64,000 nucleotides of DNA from Microglena sp. YARC (taxonomy: Eukaryota > Chlorophyta > Chlorophyceae > Chlamydomonadales > Chlamydomonadaceae). Positions 1-10,825 of this stretch are shown piece by piece. The notes beneath the pieces are model-generated. The model was not told where the DNA came from and did no database searches. It saw only the letters and a list, made by a program, of their open reading frames with translations. A program made the translations under genes and the position numbers. The DNA is taken from contig CM039466.1 of NCBI GenBank assembly GCA_022414725.1, positions 17,880,817 to 17,944,816 of the forward strand. Direction: 5' to 3'. Positions within the stretch are counted from its first letter, which is position 1, and every line of letters begins with the position of its first letter.

Positions 1-628
1 CTTGCACCAGGCCTGATATTTCTTTTGCTGTGAGCTACTTGTCCAGGTTTTTCTGCTCAACCTACAGTCTCTCTCTGGAATGCTGCCAAGAGATTGCTGT
101 TGTATTTGAGAACACATTCCCACCTGGGTCTCACTTACACCCACAGCCCTGAGTTCTCTTTTACTGTCTTTAGTGATTCCTCTTTTGCTGATGATGGGTC
201 TGACAGGAGGTCTCAGACTGGCTTTGCTGTGCTAGCTGGGGGGTGCATAGTAAACTGGATGAGCAAGCGGCAGCCTACCGTTTGCTATTAGCTCTAGTGA
301 GGCTGAGTATCAGGCCCTGTCCCAAGCTGCCAGGGAGGTACAATGGTTGAAGAAATTGAGAGTGGATCTAGGCCTGCCTTGTGATTTGGTTACCATTCAG
401 GGTGATAACTTAGGATCCCTGAGCTGGGCCAAAGACTGGCAGCTTCTCCCTCGCAGCAAGCACATTGATGTTATTCATCACTACATCAAGGAGCTGGTGG
501 AGGATGGCTCCCTTGCTGTTGCCTATGTGAACACAGTTGATAACTGTGCTGACCCATTCACCAAGCCCCTTGATCCTGCGGTGTTCTGGCGGTTCATTCG
601 CATGTTTGGAATGACTGCTTCTCCTTAG
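1..628 (+). pseudogene. Ty1/copia polyprotein remnant: end of reverse transcriptase plus RNase H
   Basis: Conceptual translation shows the end of a copia-type reverse transcriptase (RPDISFAVSYLSRF near 17-60) followed by an RNase H domain. Visible RNase H landmarks are FSDSSFADD (first catalytic Asp), SSSEAEYQAL (catalytic Glu), GDNLGS (catalytic Asp), RSKHIDV and the terminal ADPFTKPL motif typical of Ty1/copia. In the family this enzyme removes RNA from the RNA:DNA hybrid during reverse transcription. The frame breaks at least twice, near 55-60 and near 285, so one intact protein cannot be made from the sequence as written. The stop at about 628 fits the natural end of pol. Either this is an old inactive copy or the breaks are sequencing indels; the family call is secure. 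Confidence 0.85.
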
Positions 629-704
629 ACCAATTTTTTTTGGTTCCATGTATTCTTGACTTTTGCTTACATGTGTTCTGGAATTTTTTTTTGGTTCATT
701 TTAG

Positions 705-1392
705 AGTTTCTCTCGTTATCTTTGATTGCATTAGGTTCCTATTCCCGGATCGGGTTTTCTATACCGTTGTTACCCGACTTAGATATTTAGTTTCTCCACT
801 AGGCAAACTTTGGTTTTTTGCCTTGTTACATTCCTTCATTTACACCCTTTGGGTTCCATTCATGGTTCTCTCGTTTTCGGAGTTCTTTGATTTTTTTTTT
901 AATTGTTACATATAGTTCTATGTCCCCAGTGCCATAGGTGGAGTACTAGTATTGTATGTCACCTGTGTCATAGTGGAGTATCAGCATGAATTGCGTTGCT
1001 CTCACGCGTTTTATGACTTGGTGACTACTTCTGTACTCCCTTAGAACTATCGGTCCTGACAGTACTGTGACAGCTTCCCGTACTGACAGCTTCCCGCAGA
1101 CTGTGTCATCCTTTGAGTGACTCAGTGGTGACAGCTTCCTGTCAGCTAGGTTACCGTTGCATCTCTATGTGGATATACCTGACTTAGGTTCTAGTTAGGT
1201 TATAGTCAACGGTCTCTTCCACCACTGGTGCCCCTTGATGGGTCTCCAGTGCTTGTAAAGCTATTCTCGTCTCTGTGTATAGATTGGCGCGTCTGTCTCC
1301 GCTGCATACATCTCTGTCCACTCTTAGAAGTGATTATAGCTGATACTGCACACACAAAGTCCACTCATCCGGAGTGTTATCAAAGCTAATAG
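705..1392 (+). repeat. LTR-like repeat, copy 1
   Basis: This stretch follows the end of copia RNase H and recurs at 4,791-5,646. The match is partial up to about 912 and strong from about 919 onward (the shared segment beginning TGTC-C/A-CCAGTGCCATAGG). Both copies end with the same segment CCGGAGTGTTATCAAAGC. Position directly after pol, a TATA-like TGTATAG at 1,277-1,283 and a downstream primer-binding-like site support a long terminal repeat. Exact LTR ends are not resolved: no clear polypurine tract precedes it. Compared with copy 2 it carries roughly 70 extra bases between the TATA-like box and the 3' end. Confidence 0.6.
1375..1386 (+). other. Primer-binding-site-like sequence of a copia element
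   Basis: TGTTATCAAAGC resembles the TGGTATCAGAGC site complementary to the 3' end of initiator methionine tRNA that lies just inside the 5' LTR of many copia elements. An identical copy is at 5,630-5,641 after the second LTR-like repeat. The match is imperfect and the role is inferred from position. Confidence 0.35.
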
Positions 1393-2699
1393 GTTATCCG
1401 GCCCCTCATTTCTACCACTGCTTTGAAATGCAACTTCCGCGAGGACCCCCGGCGACATTTGAGAAACTCCATGACAAGAATGGAGAATCCTGGTCGCGCG
1501 GGATGCGCAGCGTTATTATAAGTAATGGCTGCGACCGTGTCCTTCCCAAGGAGGACGCGGTTTCTCAAGACGATTGGCTAGACGTCTGTGCACCAGCGAC
1601 CTCTGCTGGCGGTTATGAGAGTCCTTCCGCCATCATGGAAGTAACCCCCCCCCAATCATACCTCTACCTTTGCGCTCCTTCAGCTACCGTCTGTCGTAGA
1701 CGACTTTGACGTGCAGACTCAAGTCGGCGACTAGCCTGGACATCGGTGGAGATACCCCGTCTTCGTCTGCTCGCGTCCTTGATGTCGCTAACTCCGATGT
1801 TTGAGGCTCTGCCTGCATACCGGAGGTTGCCAAGCCGACCAAGCTCCCTGCTGATGTCTACGTCGTCTTTGCCCCCCCCCCTTTGCACTCTAGTGGCTAT
1901 GTGCTACCTTCTGGAGAATTTTTTCGATCAAGCTGGCGGATCGCCGGCACTGCCGTAGGGTTCGCCACAGGAGGACGACTACGCGTCTGGACCTGGAGAT
2001 TCTTGAGGTGGTAGGAAGCAGGGGGTATGGTCAGCACCACTCGGGTGCTGCTCCCTCTACCCCCATCCGGGTGAGTCGAGCGATAGAGGGGGGGACTTGG
2101 GATTGACTGCTCATCGACGGCGGAATATTAGGACCTTTGCATGCCTCGGCTCTGCTCTTCGCATCCTAGCGATAAATTTTCGAATTCTGCCCTTGCGATT
2201 TGCGATTTTCTGCCATTGGTGCGATTTTCTGCACCAGGTGCGACTTGCTGCACTGTCATTCTCGTCTCCTTTTTTTTTCTTCCCCCATACCTCTAATCTC
2301 GACTTCGCCTAACGCTTCCCCACCTTCTGTGATCCCAGGTCTCGCAGCGCCGGACTTCGCCTTCGCCCATGCTACAGGCCGAAGTGGAGGCCGAAGTGGA
2401 CGCCGTCCTGGCCCTAGTCCAGCGGCCGTGGAGGATCTTTGGCATGATATCTTTGATATTTTTCTCTCTTAGGCTCCTTGTGACCCCTGGGTGCGTTCTG
2501 TGGTTCGACAGAGGTTACTTCTTTGTCTTCCCGTGCCCCTGGTTCCCCCCTTAGGTGTATGCCTTAGCAACGTGCGTTTGGGTTCGAGTGTTTGAGTTCT
2601 GATAGGGCTCAGGGGTTTTATAGTAAAGTGGTTTTGAGGATTGGCTGATATCGGTTGGGGAGGAGCATGAGTTATCTTTGGCATACACTGCACAAGCAG
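1393..2699 (+). other. Internal retroelement-like stretch, no domain recognised
   Basis: It lies between LTR-like copy 1 and the integrase fragment, where gag and protease would sit in a copia element. An open frame at 1,374-1,709 (111 codons) has no recognisable zinc knuckle or protease motif. A purine run AGAGGGGGGGA at 2,085-2,095 resembles a polypurine tract and is followed by TTGGGATTGACTG, which could mark another LTR start, but no matching repeat is visible. Function unassigned. Confidence 0.3.
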
Positions 2700-3196
2700 A
2701 ATGCAACTGTGGAAAGGTACAATGGGGTCTTACAGTCTATAGCTAGGAGCATCCACTTAGAGTCCAAACTTGCTAAGTCTTTCTGGCCCTATGCCTTCCT
2801 CGCTGCTTGTTTACCTAGTTAATCGCTTGCCCAATCAGGGAGAGAAGACTCCTTACGAGCTTTTCTTTGGGGTTCAGCCTGATGTGTCGATGTTGCGTGT
2901 GTTCGGTTGCCCTTGCTACGTTACGCTAGTAAATGGGAAGAAGCGCAACAAGCTGGACGAGCGGGCGCTATGTGGAAGACTGGTTGGGTATTCCCTGGTG
3001 AGTAAGGGTTATTTTGTTTGGGTTCCAAAGTTGCGCGAGGTAGTAGAGAGTCGTGATATACTCTTCTATGAGCAGTTTGAGCATAACTGTATACCTGGGC
3101 TATCTCCTATGACGGGTCTCCGTATTACACTTGCATCCCTGCCGCAATCAACGGACATATGCATGTGCCTGCGGTTCATTCCCTTGACCCTTTGCT
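2700..3196 (+). pseudogene. Ty1/copia integrase fragment (C-terminal half)
   Basis: Translation gives the end of the integrase core (VERYNGVLQSIARS, then FWPYAFLAACL and VNRLPNQGEKTPYE) followed by the diagnostic copia C-terminal box RVFGCPCYVTL, KLDERALCGRLVGYS and YFVWVPKLREVVESRDI. Integrase inserts retrotransposon cDNA into chromosomes. The reading frame shifts near 2,800, between the FLAAC and VNRLP segments, and the N-terminal zinc-binding and catalytic parts are missing or unreadable. It has the same orientation as the RNase H at 1-628 but, lying downstream of an LTR-like repeat, must belong to a second element. Confidence 0.8.
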
Positions 3197-3728
3197 AACC
3201 CCAATTGTCGACCGCTGCCCTGATCATGGGATGCCCTTCCATGGGATGACCTTTGCGCCCCAGGTCAGGGGCTGATGGTGCTGTATTGCGTGTGAAGGCA
3301 TTGGGTCAGCGAGATTCTGCGGTCCTTTCAGATAAAATCTTAGCCGAATCTCAGGGGGTCGCTGGGATCTCCAATACGTCGCTCGTCGGTGAAGCTTTTA
3401 GGTGTACGACAGCCTTCAATCATAGTGGTATCTGGATCAGGTCCATTGCCTAATAGTCCCCCACCCTCCGACCACCTTAAATGACTCGCAGGTGTCGTTC
3501 ATTCAGACGCCTCCCGTTGTCCCTGGTGGAACACTCGGGTCCCGGCCTGGGGATGATGTAACCGTTGCTGACTGGGCAAGTGATGATTTAGAACACTGGT
3601 CGGGTTCCGATACTGCGTACGGCTGGGGTGTTACAGTCGACTCAGGCTTCGTTGATATAGAGGCAAATAAGGCCGGCCCTGTTCGACCAGGCAGCAGTTC
3701 TGCGCTGGGCTATACTACCGGTTACTAG
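3197..3728 (+). pseudogene. Probable integrase-RT linker of a copia element, degraded
   Basis: Directly downstream of the integrase fragment. Open frames at 3,253-3,453 and 3,492-3,728 are rich in G, S, D and P, as expected for the low-complexity region between integrase and reverse transcriptase. No reverse transcriptase follows, so the pol gene is truncated here. A segment of about 47 bp at 3,609-3,655 (TACTGCGTACGGCTGGGGTG and flanks) is repeated with changes at 3,732-3,778. Confidence 0.35.
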
Positions 3729-4790
3729 CTTGATACTGCGTATGGCTGGGGTGTTACAGTCAACCCAGGATTCATTGTTTTAGGTGCTGATGGTTCTCAT
3801 ACGTAGGTTAACATGGCCCTATGTGTGGGTGCCTATTCCTCAGCACCGCCTAGACTGACTTTATAGGGTAGTCTAGATTGGTGGAGCGTTACGACGCTTT
3901 GTTTAGGCAGCTTCCTTTCAGCTGTCTTTCTTGGTTTTGGTGAAGGTGGTAATTAATTCAGACCACCGTTATAGCGTCTTGATGGTTTCTGACTCTTAGT
4001 TCCATAGGCAGATGGTTCGTTCGGTGGAGCTCATCATAGATTAGCTATTTCTTTTTACTCCAAACTGTTTTTAGATCACCAGCCCCCTCATGTGATTGGA
4101 ACTTTTTTGTGGAGTGTAGTAGTTGTTTCCCTTCGGATTTTACTGTGAATTGGTGGGCTGGGTAATCTTGCAGTTGTACTTGCAGATGTACCGCCGCTCA
4201 CCTCTTTCTTGTTTTCCGAGTGTATTTCAAGCGCCCTTTCAGTCCATCCTTTGCAGTCAATTCTTTGACGTCCTTTTTTCTGCGTTTACTATTTTTCAAG
4301 TGGACATTAAGTTTTCTGTACTGTGTTTGTACGTCTAAACTCCTATTGTTCATTGAGCTGTGTTTCCTTTGTTGGTTACAAGTTTCTTGAGATTTATCTC
4401 CGCATCCTTTGGATTTTCAGTTGCTGCAGGTTTAGTTTGCTTGTGGTTAGGTGCTTGGTTTGTCTTGAGTGCATGAGTTCTTTGCGGTGCGATACCCACC
4501 TCCTAAAATGTTTTAGTTAGTGCCGTAACTGGGGATTTATGATAATTAACTTTCATAAATCTTCTTACTTCCATCTTTGAGTAAGAAACCAGTTCATCAT
4601 GGTTTTTTCATCCCAACCTAGTCATGAATTCTATGCTAAGAATAGTTTTTAAGGTAGTGGATTTTTCCATCGACTTTATTTTTCCATCGTAGTCTTTAGT
4701 GTCCTCTTGTCTGCGACCTTTAGGTTTTGATTCTCTTGTGTGCTGCTCTCACACGATATTTCAATCCGTCTCTTTGGTTATCATTGATTG
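3729..4790. other. T-rich non-coding stretch inside retroelement debris
   Basis: I see no open frame with a recognisable domain. The + strand is T-rich, similar to the sequence 3' of copia pol at 629-704. It contains the second copy of the short duplication described for the upstream linker (3,732-3,778). Confidence 0.4.
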
Positions 4791-5646
4791 GCGTTAGGTT
4801 CCTATACCCGGATCGGGTTTTCTATACCGTTGTTCCCCAACTTTGATATACGTTTTTTCAGTCTTCTCTTTAGTTACGTTCTCGGTTCTTTTAGTCACCG
4901 TTGTTCCCCTTCCTTTGGTATTTGGGATTGATTTCTGTTTTGGCCTCCCTGTGATTTCTGGTTTGGTGCCTCCTATTCTGGATGAATAGTATTTTTTGCG
5001 CTTACCATGGATGGTTACATTTCCGTTTTGGTCTCAGCTCTGCTCGGTATGACCCAAGTTTTTTTTGCTGCTACATTTTCGGAGTACTACAGTGGTTTTT
5101 GGTTCATCCTTTCTCATCCTTTTATTTAGACAAGGCTTTCTTCTGGTTTCCTGATTTTTCCGCCGTTCCTTCATAACTTTTGTTTGCTACCAGTTTATAG
5201 TTCTATGTCACCAGTGCCATAGGTGGAGTAGTAGTATTGTATGTCACCTGTGTCATAGGTGGAGTGTCAGCATGAATTGCGTTGCTCTCACGCGTTTTTA
5301 TGACTTGGTGACTACTTCTGTACTCCCTTAGAACTATCGGCCCTAACAGCTTCCCGTAGTGACAGTTTCCCTTAGCCTGAGTCATTGAGTGACTCAGTGA
5401 TAGGTTCCTGTCAGCTACTTCACCGGTCTTGCCTTTACCCTGATAGTTTCCCGGCTGCCCGGTTTCCTCTGACATTGACTGTATAGTGTCTAACCCTTAT
5501 CAGGGTATAGCCTACCTTTCTTTCTTCCTCCACTGGTGCCCCTTAATGGGTCTCCTGTGCTTGTAACTTACTCTCGTCTCTGCATATATAGATTGGCGTG
5601 CTGCACACACAAAGTCCACTCATCCGGAGTGTTATCAAAGCTAATA
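4791..5646 (+). repeat. LTR-like repeat, copy 2, abutting the 1.23-kb array
   Basis: It matches copy 1 (705-1,392), patchily at 4,791-5,197 and strongly at 5,198-5,646. A TATA-like TATATAG is at 5,585-5,591 and a primer-binding-like site at 5,630-5,641. The shared sequence ends at about 5,646, exactly where the first 1.23-kb unit begins. Because both copies carry the primer-site-like segment, both look like 5' LTR junctions, as in tandem copies sharing LTRs. Confidence 0.6.
5585..5591 (+). promoter_or_regulatory. TATA-like box in LTR-like repeat 2
   Basis: TATATAG lies about 55 bases before the primer-binding-like site, where an LTR promoter could sit. The equivalent in copy 1 is TGTATAG at 1,277-1,283. 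Sequence-only call with no evidence of activity. Confidence 0.25.
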
Positions 5647-5705
5647 CTTGGTAGTTCGCAATGCTTGGTCTCAAGCCTTTTATTTGCTCTTTCATACGCT
5701 TTTTT

Positions 5706-5718
5706 GGAGGTCACCTCC
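5706..5718 (+). promoter_or_regulatory. Conserved GGAGGTCACCTCC palindrome, upstream of a TATA-like box
   Basis: A perfect inverted repeat (GGAGGT-C-ACCTCC) recurs at 6,931, 9,395, 10,627 and 11,854 and as a shorter form near 8,164. About 50 bp downstream each unit has TTATAAAACTG, and the hairpin and upstream ORF start about 140 bp downstream. The order is promoter-like, but this is inference. Confidence 0.3.
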
Positions 5719-5849
5719 TGGACCAGGTTCTGAGGGGTATGTTGCCCAAACCCTCACTGTTATAAAACTGTCCAGCTGCCTCGGCGCTGTTCAGTCTCGG
5801 CATTGATTTGTGCTGAGTATGTAACTACATCCTCTCTCTCTAAAGCCAT

Positions 5850-5888
5850 GGTTGCACATCCAGAGAGCTAGCCTCTGGGTGTGCAACC
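5850..5888 (+). other. Hairpin with upstream ORF in each 1.23-kb unit (copy 1 shown)
   Basis: GGTTGCACATCCAGAG, then a 7-base loop AGCTAGC, then CTCTGGGTGTGCAACC form a 16-bp stem with one G-U wobble. The ATG at 5,848 starts inside the base of the stem and runs seven codons (MVAHPES) to a TAG in the loop. Identical copies are at 7,076-7,114, 8,307-8,345, 9,539-9,577 and 10,770-10,808. The hairpin lies just upstream of the 152-codon ORF in every unit. Confidence 0.75.
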
Positions 5889-5905
5889 CCCGCCCCTCCT
5901 CAGCC

Positions 5906-6361
5906 ATGGATACCGATGTGTGGGGAATTGTTTGCCTTGCGGCCCTGTCAGCTATGGATCATGGCCGCCGGCAATTGTGGAGGTTGGCCTCCTCTGTCCG
6001 TGGTGAGGCCACTTCCGGCCCTCGCCAGGCACTCTGTATGAGCTATGGGGCCTTCCACCTCCTCAGTGCCAGCTGTTCGCCCCCTCTCAGAGCGGGCTGG
6101 AGCACTTGCTGTGGCTGATTTCTGGGCTCGCATTGCTGATTTTGTCGGCTACAGAAGAGCCCCTCCTGAGTGGGAGGACACGGTGGGAGATGATCACCCC
6201 TTTATCAGCCATGGTGGGTCCCGTGTTAACATGGGAGTTCCCAACCCTCCACATATGTCAGTGGCGGATCCTCCGATGGCCCAGGACCATTCCCCCGACC
6301 ATTTGCTTCTCTCCCAGAATGAGCTTCTTCCCCTGATCCTCCCTGACAGCCTGGATGACTA
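5906..6361 (+). pseudogene. 152-codon repeat ORF, copy 1, frameshifted
   Basis: This matches the ORF at 10,826-11,284 but has several single-base differences in length, for example GCCAGGCACT for GCCAGGCCACT, CTCAGTGCC for CTCAGGTGCC, and GTCGGCTAC for GTCGCTAC. These split it into overlapping frames. All sit in short homopolymers, so they may be sequencing errors. The initiator context GCCATGG and the final DSLDD-stop are intact. Confidence 0.5.
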
Positions 6362-7131
6362 GCTCGGATTTGTTCTTGTCCCTTTGTAGCAACCGTCTTG
6401 TTTTGTGCGGTGTAGGTGATGGGGGGTAGCTTATGTTTTCACTTCTCGAGTCTCCGTTTGACTCTTGACCTGTTTGGCTGCTCTCCTGTGCCCTCTCTCC
6501 GTCCTTTAGCTTGATGGTTTCTTGACAGATAGGCTTTGGACTCTCTTAGCTTTTCCCCGCTGGTCTTGGTCTTTCGCTTTTCCTCACGCTTTTTATCGTG
6601 TTAGTAGTTCTGCTTAGGTTGTTAAGTGTCCTTTCTTAGCTGTGCTTTTCCTTGTGGCGTTTTGGCTGACGGCTTGGCCTTGTGTTTGCCTTTAGATAGG
6701 GAGTGTTAAGGCCGCCTTTTTAGAGCTCTATGCTCTCTCCTTGTTTGTTTGGTGATTTTCCTGTGCCTTTTGTCCTTCACGTCTTCTGTAGAATCTCGCT
6801 TTTTAGGCCTCGGCAACTCTCAGCCCTTCTACAATATTCTGTATACACTTAATTCGCTAGTTTCTCTATGCCTTGGTAGTTCGCAATGCTTGGTCTCAAG
6901 CCTTTTATTTGCTCTTTCATACGCTTTTTTGGAGGTCACCTCCTGGACCAGGTTCTGAGGGGTATGTTGCCCAAACCCTCACTGTTATAAAACTGTCCAG
7001 CTGCCTCGGCGCTGTTTCAGTCTCGGCATTGATTTGTGCTGAGTATGTAACTACATCCTCTCTCTCTAAAGCCATGGTTGCACATCCAGAGAGCTAGCCT
7101 CTGGGTGTGCAACCCCCGCCCCTCCTCAGCC

Positions 7132-7588
7132 ATGGATACCGATGTGTGGGGAATTGTTTGCCTTGCGCCTGTCAGCTATGGATCATGGCCGCCGGCAATT
7201 GTGGAGGTTGGCCTCCTCTGTCCGTGGTGAGGCCACTTCCGGCCCTCGCCAGGCCACTCAGTATGAGCTATGGGGCCTTCCACCTCCTCAGGTGCCAGCT
7301 GTTCGCCCCCTCTCAGAGCGGGCTGGAGCACTTGCTGTGGCTGATTTCTGGGCTCGCATTGCTGATTTTGTCGCTACAGAAGAGCCCCCTCCTGAGTGGG
7401 AGGACACGGTGGGAGATGATCACCCCTTTATCAGCCATGGTGGGTCCCGTGTGAACATGGGAGTTCCCAACCCTCCACATATGTCAGTGGCGGATCCTCC
7501 GATGGCCCAGGACCATTCCCCCGACCATTTGCTTCTCTCCCAGAATGAGCTTCTTCCCCTGATCCTCCCTGACAGCCTGGATGACTAG
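7132..7588 (+). pseudogene. 152-codon repeat ORF, copy 2, frameshifted near its start
   Basis: Same ORF as at 10,826-11,284. Two bases are missing near 7,165 (CTTGCGCCTG instead of CTTGCGGCCCTG), which breaks the frame after about 11 codons. Downstream, from about codon 13, the original frame is open to the natural stop. Confidence 0.5.
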
Positions 7589-8362
7589 CTCGGATTTGGT
7601 TCTTGTCCCTTTGTAGCAACCGTCTTGTTTGTGGCGGTGTAGGTGATGGGGGGTAGCTTATGTTTTCACTTCTCGAGTCTCCGTTTGACTCTTGACCTGT
7701 TTGGCTGCTCTCCTGTGCCCTCTCTCCGTCCTTTAGCTTGATGGTTTCTTGACAGATAGGCTTTGGACTCTCTTAGCTTTTCCCCGCTGGTCTTGGTCTT
7801 TCGCTTTTCCTCACGCTTTTTATCGTGTTAGTAGTTCTGCTTAGGTTGTTAAGTGTCCTTTCTTAGCTGTGCTTTTCCTTGTGGCGTTTTGGCTGACGGC
7901 TTGGCCTTGTGTTTGCCTTTAGATAGGGAGTGTTTAAGGCCCGCCTTTTTAGAGCTCTATGCCTCTCTCCTTGTTTGTTTGGTGATTTTTCCTGTGCCTT
8001 TTGTCCTTCACGTCTTCTTGTAGAATCTCGCTTTTTAGCCCTCGGCAACTCTCAGCCCTTCTACAATATTCTGTACACACTTAATTCGCTAGTTTCTCAA
8101 TGCCTTGGTAGTTCGCAATGCTTGGTCTCAAGCCTTTTATTAGCTCTTTCATACGCTTTTTTTGAGGTCACCTCCTGGACCAGGTTCTGAGGGGTATGTT
8201 GCCCAAACCCTCACTGTTATAAAACTGTCCAGCTGCCTCGGCGCTGTTCAGTCTCGGCATTGATTTGTGCTGAGTATGTAACTACATCCTCTCTCTCTAA
8301 AGCCATGGTTGCACATCCAGAGAGCTAGCCTCTGGGTGTGCAACCCCCGCCCCTCCTCAGCC

Positions 8363-8822
8363 ATGGATACCGATGTGTGGGGAATTGTTTGCCTTGCGGC
8401 CCTGTCAGCTATGGATCATGGCCGCCGGCAATTGTGGAGGTTGGCCTCCTCTGTCCGTGGTGAGGCCACTTCCGGCCCTCGCCAGGCCACTCAGTATGAG
8501 CTATGGGGCCTTCCACCTCCTCAGGTGCCAGCTGTTCGCCCCCTCTCAGAGCGGGCTGGAGCACTTGCTGTGGCTGATTTCTGGGCTCGCATTGCTGATT
8601 TTGTCGCTACAGAAGAGCCCCCCTCCTGAGTGGGAGGACACGGTGGGAGATGATCACCCCTTTATCAGCCATGGTGGGTCCCGTGTTAACATGGGAGTTC
8701 CCAACCCTCCACATATGTCAGTGGCGGATCCTCCGATGGCCCAGGACCATTCCCCCGACCATTTGCTTCTCTCCCAGAATGAGCTTCTTCCCCTGATCCT
8801 CCCTGACAGCCTGGATGACTAG
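8363..8822 (+). pseudogene. 152-codon repeat ORF, copy 3, one-base insertion
   Basis: Same ORF as at 10,826-11,284. One extra C in the C-run near 8,620 shifts the frame and gives an early stop at about 8,629. The remainder is preserved in another frame to 8,822. This is a homopolymer difference and may be an assembly error. Confidence 0.5.
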
Positions 8823-9594
8823 CTCGGATTTGTTCTTGTCCCTTTGTAGCAACCGTCTTGTTTGTGGCGGTGTAGGTGATGGGGGGTAGCTTATGTTTTC
8901 ACTTCTCGAGTCTCCGTTTGACTCTTGACCTGTTTGGCTGCTCTCCTGTGCCCTCTCTCCGTCCTTTAGCTTGATGGTTTCTTGACAGATAGGCTTTGGA
9001 CTCTCTTAGCTTTTCCCCGCTGGTCTTGGTCTTTCGCTTTTTCCTCACGCTTTTTTATCGTGTTAGTAGTTCTGCTTAGGTTGTTAAGTGTCCTTTCTTA
9101 GCTGTGCTTTTCCTTGTGGCGTTTTGGCTGACGGCTTGGCCTTGTGTTTGCCTTTAGATAGGGAGTGTTAAGGCCGCCTTTTTAGAGCTCTATGCCTCTC
9201 TCCTTGTTTGTTTGGTGATTTTCCTGTGCCTTTTGTCCTTCACGTCTTCTTGTAGAATCTCGCTTTTTAGGCCTCGGCAACTCTCAGCCCTTCTACAATA
9301 TTCTGTATACACTTAATTCGCTAGTTTCTCTATGCCTTGGTAGTTCGCAATGCTTGGTCTCAAGCCTTTTATTTGCTCTTTCATACGCTTTTTTGGAGGT
9401 CACCTCCTGGACCAGGTTCTGAGGGGTATGTTGCCCAAACCCTCACTGTTATAAAACTGTCCAGCTGCCTCGGCGCTGTTCAGTCTCGGCATTGATTTGT
9501 GCTGAGTATGTAACTACATCCTCTCTCTCTAAAGCCATGGTTGCACATCCAGAGAGCTAGCCTCTGGGTGTGCAACCCCCGCCCCTCCTCAGCC

Positions 9595-10053
9595 ATGGAT
9601 ACCGATGTGTGGGGAATTGTTTGCCTTGCGGCCCTGTCAGCTATGGATCATGGCCGCCGGCAATTGTGGAGGTTGGCCTCCTCTGTCCGTGGTGAGGCCA
9701 CTTCCGGCCCTCGCCAGGCCACTCTGTATGAGCTATGGGGCCTTCCACCTCCTCAGGTGCCAGCTGTTCGCCCCCTCTCAGAGCGGGCTGGAGCACTTGC
9801 TGTGGCTGATTTCTGGGCTCGCATTGCTGATTTTGTCGCTACAGAAGAGCCCCCTCCTGAGTGGGAGGACACGGTGGGAGATGATCACCCCTTTATCAGC
9901 CATGGTGGGTCCCGTGTTAACATGGGAGTTTCCCAACCCTCCACATATGTCAGTGGCGGATCCTCCGATGGCCCAGGACCATTCCCCGACCATTTGCTTC
10001 TCTCCCAGAATGAGCTTCTTCCCCTGATCCTCCCTGACAGCCTGGATGACTAG
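9595..10053 (+). CDS. 152-codon repeat ORF, copy 4, open, function unknown
   Basis: Full-length open frame. An extra T near 9,931 and a missing C near 9,986 compensate, so about 18 residues between them differ from copy 5 (SQPSTYVSGGSSDG region). The rest is the same protein. I do not recognise a family. See copy 5 for the description. Confidence 0.4.
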   Translation: MDTDVWGIVCLAALSAMDHGRRQLWRLASSVRGEATSGPRQATLYELWGLPPPQVPAVRPLSERAGALAVADFWARIADFVATEEPPPEWEDTVGDDHPFISHGGSRVNMGVSQPSTYVSGGSSDGPGPFPDHLLLSQNELLPLILPDSLDD

Positions 10054-10825
10054 CTCGGATTTGTTCTTGTCCCTTTGTAGCAACCGTCTTGTTTTGTGGC
10101 GGTGTAGGTGATGGGGGGTAGCTTATGTTTTCACTTCTCGAGTCTCCGTTTGACTCTTGACCTGTTTGGCTGCTCTCCTGTGCCCTCTCTCCGTCCTTTA
10201 GCTTGATGGTTTCTTGACAGATAGGCTTTGGACTCTCCTTAGCTTTTCCCCGCTGGTCTTGTCTTTCGCTTTTCCTCACGCTTTTTTATCGTGTTAGTAG
10301 TTCTGCTTAGGTTGTTAAGTGTCCTTTCTTAGCTGTGCTTTTCCTTGTGGCGTTTTGGCTGACGGCTTGGCCTTGTGTTTGCCTTTAGATAGGGGAGTGT
10401 TAAGGCCGCCTTTTTAGAGCTCTATGCCTCTCTCCTTGTTTGTTTGGTGATTTTCCTGTGCCTTTTGTCCTTCACGTCTTCTTGTAGAATCTCGCTTTTT
10501 AGGCCTCGGCAACTCTCAGCCCTTCTACAATATTCTGTATACACTTAATTCGCTAGTTTCTCTATGCCTTGGTAGTTCGCAATGCTTGGTCTCAAGCCTT
10601 TTATTTGCTCTTTCATACGCTTTTTTGGAGGTCACCTCCTGGACCAGGTTCTGAGGGGTATGTTGCCCAAACCCTCACTGTTATAAAACTGTCCAGCTGC
10701 CTCGGCGCTGTTCAGTCTCGGCATTGATTGTGCTGAGTATGTAACTACATCCTCTCTCTCTAAAGCCATGGTTGCACATCCAGAGAGCTAGCCTCTGGGT
10801 GTGCAACCCCCGCCCCTCCTCAGCC

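Noticed and set aside
2097..2700. LTR starting after the purine run at 2,085-2,095
   Set aside because: A polypurine-like run and TG start are present, but I found no second copy of the following sequence in the window.
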